Part shown: piece after piece, positions 57,222 to 64,000 of the stretch
How the letters are laid out: each line of letters starts with the position of its first letter
Position numbering within the stretch: position 1 is the stretch's first letter
Assembly (NCBI GenBank): GCA_027946365.1
Contig: JAPEUQ010000003.1
Coordinates: forward strand, 682,001 to 746,000
Reading direction: 5' to 3'
Length of the DNA: 64,000 nt
Source: Kalmusia sp. IMI 367209
Taxonomy: Eukaryota; Ascomycota; Dothideomycetes; Pleosporales; Didymosphaeriaceae
Notes under the pieces: model-generated
Database searches by the model: none
Told to the model about the DNA's origin: nothing
The model's input: only the letters and a program-made list of their open reading frames with translations
Made by a program: the position numbers and the translations under genes

Positions 57222-58286
57222 GATGTATCATAGCAAATTCGCTAGTGCGTATTCTCTATGACTTCTAGAGCCTTCGTGCGAGGACAGCTACAGCTCAATG
57301 ATACAATTCATTCAATTTTTTTTTTCATTGGCTACACTAAGTGGTGATTTTTCAGTATTGCACTTTGACCCACCAAATGTTGTGCTGTTCTGCCAAGGTC
57401 TGGCTCACGGTTCACTTAAAGATACACTGCGCGCGAGTCCACCGATTCACTCGACATTCCCGTTTACGTCTCAACCCAAAATTCCTTCGCCGCAATCTGC
57501 GCCATGATATGGATGCACACTTCTTCTAAGCCCATGCCATACTGAGTCGCTATCTTGCGCATCATTGTGTGGGACTTGGAAGTGCTATCCAGTGCGCCCC
57601 TGTGGCGCACTTCCTCCAAAAATGCTCATCTCTAGTATACCTCTAATCACGCACGATAGCAATCTTGGTGACTTCTCGATCTTCGACTCGGAGAAAAAGG
57701 CCCTCTGAGGCGTTGCACATTATGCTTCGTGGTGATGTATCTCGTCTGCATGGGCGTTACGCTGATATCTCCGACGAATAGGAAGATTCGCGATCAGGCC
57801 GGCTTCCCAAACTCGAGTATTTCGGGCAAAAAGGACCATTGACATTCAGCGTACACGTGACTGGACCCTCATCGGATCTGCGAAGCGCCGAAGAGCGGAA
57901 GTGCCGGATGAGGTATTTCCTATCAGGCACCCACCATCAATTGTACTCCTCGTTTCCAATTCGTCATATCAGCTTGCCGTGATGGATCAGCTTCGGTCCG
58001 ACAGTGACGATTTTTCAAAGTTTTCAATGTGTTCTTGATGCCCAAATACACATCACATGATACGGAGACGTCTCCGATCATTCTGTACGGATACCCGTAC
58101 GTTGGAAGATATGCGGGGTTGACTTGTCGCGTGGTTTAGCGTGCGAGTCACTAGCGTTCCGAGCACAACAGGAAGCTAAAGCGGGCAAATGCGCGTCCGT
58201 CTCGTCTCGTCCGGGTTGGCGCTTGGAGATCTCCGTGAATGGCCTCTAGAGTCCGGTGATGGTTATGAAATTCGAGTACGAAAGCT
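57222..58286. other. Convergent intergenic region
   Basis: No gene was recognised in 1.07 kb between the stops of the oxidoreductase (+) and the DUF7703 gene (-). A poly-T tract (T11) at 57317-57327 may belong to the oxidoreductase 3' end. Short open frames show no domain. Confidence 0.5.
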
Positions 58287-59685
58287 TCAGGTAATGTTGT
58301 GTTTGTCCATCTCCTCATCAATCCAACTATTCCTGCTTGTCTTATACCATCTCTTCCTGTGCAGTCCCTCGTTCTCCCACCCGGTCCCGTCATCCTCTTC
58401 AGTCGTGCTAAGTCCGCTGACAGACCTCCCAGGAGTCCTAATGGGCGCATGCGTAACGTCGCAGCTGATCCTAGCTGGATCTACGAAGTCCGGGAGAGTT
58501 GATGATCCCCTTCCAATCGCACTGCCTCTCCTTATATTTCCTCTCGCGCTTCCATTACCACTCGCAGTCCTCGCTGTAGGAATCTTTTCAAGCTCCATTC
58601 CTGTAGCAGTGCCTTGACGCTCCCCAGAGCCATGAACGCTGCTTTCTGATTTGCTGTGTACGATCTGGACGAGTTTACCGAGGACGGCGAATTCGAGTTT
58701 AAGTTTGATGGAGTACACGACGCCCTTCAACGTGGTTTCGATCAGATACAGATTCGCGAATTCGACGGCGAGGAGCGCGACATCCATGGCAATGATAATC
58801 GTGTTGATCGCAAGTAGCTGGTACATGACCTTGCGCGCAATCGGCTCCTTCATTTCCGTGTCATCTGAGATGCTCATAATATCTCCCTGGGCGCTTTTCG
58901 ACAGTTTGAGAATGCGCAATGTCTCTTTTATGTAGATGAGTGAGAGTATTAGTTCCTGTATAAAGAAGCCGACCATTTGTATCTTCTCCATGACGTTGTA
59001 GCCTTCGACGAAGTGACCCAGCGTGCGATTGGTGAGGGAATTTGAATTTGATCCAAAGGTTAAGACGCTCGTGGGAAAGCCCAGAATGACCACATTGATG
59101 CATATCATGGCGAGCGAGTATCGAAGCACATGGCGGGAGTTTGTGAGGAGATGCAGCCGGGACCAGAGAACTACCGACTGGCCTAGAATGACATGAGTTA
59201 GACATCAATGAACGGCGTGATTGTGAGCTGGCCGAACTTACCAGTGACCATCATATACCATCCTGTTACAAGCATTACCACAGCGACATATCCTTGGGTT
59301 CTATTAGGATCCAGTAATTGGAAAAACTTGATGAGAAATCCCAGAGCATATGGCATAATACCAACGCCTGAGATTACCATGGACCAGAAGTATAGTCCGC
59401 GATATTTGTTAAATGTGACCAAAATCAAGACGATAAGTTCAATAGCATTGTATAATGCAAGTCCAATCAGGAAGGCGATAATTATTTTCAGATCCAGCGA
59501 GTCGCCCGTGTACCCTAAGTGTTCATGGTCAAATACCGTATGAAATAAAGCACACATTGCTGGTACATACCTCCGGTAACGCCTGCGCCTGCAGAGTTGA
59601 ACGAGCCTTGGGCCGGCGTTTCGAAAGGGTCTATGGAAGACGTTGCCGTCGCCATGGCACTGCTTTGGGGGAACGACGAGGACAT
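58287..59685 (-). CDS. DUF7703-type fungal integral membrane protein
   Basis: Exons 59685-59571, 59514-59242 and 59182-58287 give 427 residues. The N-terminal 40 residues are hydrophilic. Six to seven hydrophobic helices follow: IIIAFLIGLALYNAIELIVL, YFWSMVISGVGIMPYALGFL, VAVVMLVTGWYMMVTGQSVV (built across intron 2), LAMICINVVILGFPTSVL, MVGFFIQELILSLIYI and YQLLAINTIIIAMDVALLAV. The motif WSRLHLLTNSRHVLRYSL in the loop after the third helix is typical of this large ascomycete family, often described as seven-helix receptor-like. The C-terminal tail of about 120 residues is Ser/Gly/Arg-rich and cytoplasmic. The function is unknown; a sensory role is only a guess from topology. Confidence 0.85.
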
Positions 59686-60143
59686 GCTGCGCGTTGCCCC
59701 GGTTTCGTCCGAAGCTGGTGCTCAATTCCTCTCCGTCATGTCTTCGGCAGCATCTATCGTTGTCTGGCGAGGTCTTACTAACTCTTCCTTTGAACGGCCA
59801 GCCTCGCAGCGCCTTGAGCTCACGACGGCCGGAGGTAATAGAAAAAAATGTGTTTCGCGCTCCACGAGCGCGTGTCGAATTAGAAAGGTGGAGAATTTTC
59901 GAACTTAAACATTACGACGGTGTGGTTGACTAGCGTAGAGAAGGTCCGAAACCAGCATCTCGGAAAAAGCTTGATCAAGGGGGCTCCCTAGTGACGTTGT
60001 GTGCTCCACCTGGCGCGCTAGGTAATCTGGGGTAGATCGACATTCAACAACTTGCTATTTGCTATCGACACGCAGCGTTGTGTTAGAATTATGATTACAT
60101 TAAAATACAAGTATTGTGACATCGCCAATTCGCTGCAACTGGC
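59686..60143. promoter_or_regulatory. Promoter region of the DUF7703 gene
   Basis: These 458 bp lie between the DUF7703 start and the lectin-like gene stop, both genes on the minus strand. They hold the DUF7703 promoter and the lectin 3' flank. No specific site was identified. Confidence 0.5.
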
Positions 60144-61981
60144 TCAAAAATCGATGGGGACGATACCAACAATATTCCAGTTGTCTCCATCGAAGCTGAC
60201 TTCGCGCAGGGCCAACCCTGTCTGAAAATAGCACCGAGCGAGTTCTGTCCCGACCTGCAATGGGTAAGTTTTGAAAGTGAGGCCAGTGAGGCACGCCAGT
60301 GCAGTATGGTCATCAGCTCCGGCGAAAGCCGGATACGATACCGGGCCTTTCCATCCTTTATTATTGTCCGTCCAACTCATTTGGATCGTCCCGTACTCAT
60401 CTTGCCAGAGCAGATATGTGTTTAACGTCTCGGTTCCAACCTCATTGGAGCGCGTTGTTGAGAAGGCAGCAACGGATGTGTCAGTCGGTAAGCGATGCGA
60501 GAAAGCAGCTAATTTTGAGTGAGCAGGTCTCTGCGCTACAGTAAAATGTATTTGGCTCACCATTTTCCCAGAGGTCCGCTTCGTCTTCGTCACTTTCTAC
60601 ATACTCCAGAAAGCGACCCCCTTCTTCCTGATAAAACAAGCCTAGTGCTGACATGTTGTTTGCCATGGGAAGGGCGACTAGTTGAGTTCCATTCCTCGCC
60701 TCCGTGGTGTGCATTACCCTTTCGTGCCAACACTCATTCTTCGCATGACATGCATAGTGTGCTCCGCGAATTTCACCTGACATACCTTGGTAGATGACGT
60801 GTGGCCAATATGAGCTAATTTTTGTTTGTGCATTAGTGACATACTTTTGAGCCGTGAGAGGACCAGGCTGGCCAATTTCTGGTCCATTGTCGGGAAATAT
60901 CCACTCGCTCAAACGGTCTAGGTAAGTTTATAAGTCGATTGTGATACCATTCTCAATAAGGCAACTTACCATTGTCGTCCAGATACACGACATTTGACTG
61001 ATACTGTGTGCCAGAAAAGCTATAATTCTAGGAGAGCCATTAGTGTCCTAGGTCTGTTGCCAGATGACTCTGGCGATACTAACTTCATCTCCCTCATACC
61101 ACTGCGCATTGAGCGCACTAGCAGCAAGTGGAGTATCCTTTTTTGCTTCAACGAAGTTCGAAACCCTTGTCCAATTCCCAGTGCTAGAGTTGTACGCCGC
61201 TCGAGACAAGTACCCTTGGCTGCTCTGCCAGAATAGCCATACCGAGTCATAGCCTTGAGTATCTGGAACGCTCCATCCAGTTACAGACAGAGACGCAATG
61301 TGTGGAGTTGGAATTGGTGATGGGGAGCTTTCTCCGCCTCCTGTTGAAGCTGTTGGCGTCGGGCTTGTACCCGCAGGGATCTGAGTGACGGAAGGTTGAG
61401 GTGCCGAATGTCCGGGCTTTGCTAACATTCCAAGAACTGCTCCAAGGATGACTATCAAAATCAAGACTACGAGTAGCATAGAAACGAGCCAAACAATCGT
61501 TCGACTATAACGAGCCTTCTTCTCTCCCTTTATAGGTGTTGAAGTACGAGACCTGCTTCTTTCCGAACGACTAATCGATCGCTCAATATCGCCTGATTCT
61601 TTCGTGAACACATCTTTCTCAAGAATTGGGGTTTCACTGTCCTTGCGAACATGAGCTCGCTTCGGGATGACTGGTAGCGGCACGTGAAGCCTTGGTCGAC
61701 TGGAAGTTCTTATGCCTTCCCACCTCGGCAATGCAGTCAGGACAGAACTACGATTTGAGGAATGGTCTTCTGAAATGTTTTCCACCTGCTCACAATAGGT
61801 CAGCTTTCACGTCTTTCTTTATCTTTGAAAGACTCACGCTCATCCTTTGAGAACGCGAATGAATCGATGAAACAGACCCTACTCCAGTCTCCGTGATAGT
61901 GTACAGACTAGAAATAAAGAAAGACATGGGAGACATCGGGTCTGATTCATCTCCAACCCTTCTGGAATAGCTCTCAGGCAT
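60144..61981 (-). CDS. Membrane-anchored fucose-specific-lectin-like beta-propeller protein
   Basis: Exons 61981-61838, 61785-61084, 61027-60970, 60917-60561 and 60508-60144 give 541 residues. The first 143 residues are Ser/Arg-rich and would be cytosolic. One membrane span, TIVWLVSMLLVVLILIVILG at about 144-169, has no preceding signal peptide: a type II anchor. A Pro/Ser/Thr stalk leads to blades with the W-Y-E-G-D-E, SVWLFWQSSQGYL, GQLVALP-like and TETLNTYLLWQDE segments (about 220-541), the pattern of AAL-type fungal fucose lectins, ending VGIVPIDF. Introns were chosen by frame: a 56-nt GTTAGT...TAG and a 52-nt GTGAGC...TAG intron restore the blade sequence. Sugar specificity is inferred; AAL binding residues are not all evident. 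Confidence 0.75.
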
Positions 61982-63841
61982 CTCTTTGTTGTGAGAAATC
62001 TCGTCGGTATATTATGAGGGTTGTGTAAGTTGACTCGCTACATACATTGTATGAAGAGAGTTGATCTACAGTATTGAAGTCAGTCTGTGCTTCAGAAAGC
62101 TGTGGGAACAATGGTGCGCGTATGCACTTGATGATACTGCACGATAGCCTTACACTTTCGCTCAGATCGTCCGCTCCTTCTTCATGTCAAAGCTTCTGTC
62201 AAAGCTTCAGGATACAATGGTTAGCTTTTTAAATCTGGGATCCGGAAAGGAGCCGAGTAGCATTTTCGACCACGTTGTGGCGATAATTCCCCGGGCTTGT
62301 CATGCTTGACGCAGGGCATTACCCCTTGCCCAAGTGAACCATGGTCGTAGCTTGGAGAAGATCTGGAGCCACTCAGCTGCCCTCATCTGTCAGGGCAGCC
62401 GAAAACCTGGAGAAGAACAAGGGTACACAGCTTGGTCGTGGTGATCTTGAAGAGAACCCGATTGGATGAGATACCGGTTAATATGAGAATTAACAAAGCT
62501 GCATGCAACAAAACTCCGTTCGTCGTCGGCCCAGAGAGGTTGAACCAAGAACTCACCGTAGATCTTAGTATTAGTTGCTTGCCACCGTGGTGGCAAGCTT
62601 CTTCGGCTGCAGCTCGTTGCCTTTAAGGGAGACCCTTTTTGCGGTGTTTCCACCGGGACGATTGCGCATTTTGTCTGTTAGGATGTTTTACATACACGCG
62701 AATGGGTGATAAGACATCTAGCGTTCCGTAACTTAGGAACATATATCATACGTCACCTGAAGATCGGCTCAATGTTTCATGAGGTTGAGTCCCTAAATGT
62801 GTACCAAGAAGATGGGATCTCCACTTGTTCTCAACTTCTTCAACTAACAGCAATATGAAAACCTCGGAAGATCTTCTAGAGACTCTAATAAAAGAGGGAA
62901 TAAAAAAATGCATTGGTCCTGACAACATTGATTTAAAATTGAGGGGAGTTGAGGGGCGTTGTGGTGGGGTCGTGAACGGGAGAGAGATCGATCGACATGG
63001 AAAACGTGGCGATGATGCCCCGCAATCGCAGCGGTGATCACCTTCTGCAAAGAGTGCGGAAGCAACCCAAATGCAAAGCTCAATTTCCTTCGGCTCACGA
63101 GACATACCTAGGAAGATCAAAGCAAGTGACAAACCGACTAGCCCCGTTGATCCTCCTGAAAGAGTCGCGCATTCGTAGATCGTGACATACATTGATGCGT
63201 TCCTACGTCTAACACCTCCATCGTGCCCTTGCGACTCTGCAAGTGGTCGTTGCATTGTAACTCACTGCTCATGTCATTGGACTGAGAAGAAATCCATTGA
63301 GTAACAGTTTTTATGCAGCGAGGAGGAAAAGGGCGCTAGGCGCGCCTATGTTGTGACTGCACGACTGACGAAGCACCCAACATCGAAGAGCTGCATGTCA
63401 ACCACAGCATTTACTTTTCTCATTGGGTCCGTGCCCTTGATATGATGAGACGCTATGTCGCAAATAAGTTTCTATCGCCGATTTATCTACTCGATCTCTG
63501 AGACAGGCGTGACCGTTCAGCCGTATCTCTTGCCAAGTGTATGCCAGCGCATCTAGGCATCTAAAGGGCAAAATGTAGTGGCACATCTGGCCAAAAATGA
63601 TTGGCGAATCCAGTTGGTGACTAAGAGGCAGCCACGGCGCCTACGAATAATTCGATCTCGTCGTTCGTATTCAGCCTCGAAGGGCAAAACTATGGATTTA
63701 GTTGTTCTTAACTACTTATAAACCGCTAGGTCTGCTTGAAAAGATCCGTAGTCTTTTTTTTATCACAGAAACTTCAGATCATTTTCAACAGCTTTCAGTC
63801 GGCATCTTCATCGAACCCTTACCTCTCGAGCAACTTGCATC
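61982..63841. promoter_or_regulatory. Intergenic region with a long upstream region of the last gene
   Basis: No gene was recognised in 1.86 kb. The left side carries the lectin-like gene promoter. A minus-strand open frame at 62746-63255 (169 codons) has no domain and was not called. A TATA-like ACTTATAAACC lies near 63715, about 125 bp before the next start codon, in the right place for a promoter. Confidence 0.5.
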
Positions 63842-64000
63842 ATGAACCCGACTGAACAATTCCAATTTGAGCTCGATCTTGCTCTTGCTGATTCCGGTCC
63901 TTTCATTGAAGATACCTGGATATCACTATCTGACGGACAGAATGCTACACCCAACATGCATAATTTAGAATCCCTCGTTGATAAGTCTTTCCCGTACAGC
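63842..64000 (+). CDS. Partial gene at the right edge, unknown
   Basis: The ATG at 63842 opens a frame to the end of the window, 53 codons so far (MNPTEQFQFELDLALADSGP at the start), acidic and hydrophilic, with no signal peptide. It follows a pyrimidine- and A-rich leader and a TATA-like element near 63715. The protein cannot be identified from the visible part; it would be consistent with a cytosolic or nuclear regulatory protein. Confidence 0.6.
   Translation, partial: MNPTEQFQFELDLALADSGPFIEDTWISLSDGQNATPNMHNLESLVDKSFPYS

Noticed and set aside
60536..60560. 25-nt GT-AG intron in the lectin-like gene
   Set aside because: Too short; using the same donor, the AG at 60509-60510 gives a normal 52-nt intron and the same reading frame.
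62746..63255. 169-codon minus-strand open frame
   Set aside because: No domain, no good start context, poor composition; could be chance. Left as intergenic.

Overview
This is nuclear DNA of a filamentous ascomycete (Pezizomycotina; the gene set looks like a dothideomycete, but the class is inferred, not proven). The grounds are short 48-126 nt GT-AG introns in most genes, a proteasome Rpt4, a 161-residue fungal tropomyosin, eIF3b, a CFEM GPI-anchored protein, recyclin-1, a DUF2235 hydrolase and a fucose-lectin-like protein. I rebuilt exon structures by hand from reading frames, splice signals and family similarity; no database was searched.

Layout. 1-2.05 kb: no gene seen. 2.05-19.6 kb: a dense housekeeping block: short-chain sterol dehydrogenase (-), NAT9-type acetyltransferase (+), RPT4 (-), RRP9 (+), WD40-cyclophilin PPWD1 (+), ATP11 (-, frame broken), BAR-PH-ArfGAP (+) and eIF3b (+). 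19.6-27.1 kb: a looser island with an F-box-like gene, degraded reading frames, a multi-domain secreted-type protein carrying an in-frame stop, and a scrap of an ABC transporter. 27.1-43.8 kb: housekeeping again: F-BAR/DEP/RhoGAP (-), GGTase-I beta CDC43 (+), RRP17/Nol12 (+), tropomyosin (-, frame broken), a securin-like protein (+), a DEK_C-SWIB protein (-), recyclin-1 (-) and a CFEM protein (-). 43.8-49.2 kb: a 5.4 kb gene-poor stretch holding only two candidate micro-ORFs, one with a duplicated NTRDGG motif. 49.2-64 kb: accessory-type genes: DUF2235 hydrolase (-), an orphan 631-aa membrane protein (+), FAD-dependent amine oxidoreductase (+), DUF7703-type polytopic membrane protein (-), membrane-anchored fucose-lectin-like protein (-), and the first 53 codons of a gene leaving the window at its right edge.

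Functional threads. RRP9 and RRP17 serve ribosome biogenesis, and eIF3b serves translation. Tropomyosin, the Rho GAP and GGTase-I (which prenylates Rho-type GTPases) all bear on actin and polarity. ArfGAP and recyclin-1 act in membrane traffic. No gene cluster with a shared dedicated pathway is evident. The observations most worth a second look are the duplicated-motif micro-ORF at 47.6 kb, two single-base frame breaks in otherwise intact conserved genes (both in runs of four G/C), the interrupted secreted-protein gene at 23.7-25.75 kb, a candidate securin, and a Rho GAP whose arginine-finger position seems to be leucine.
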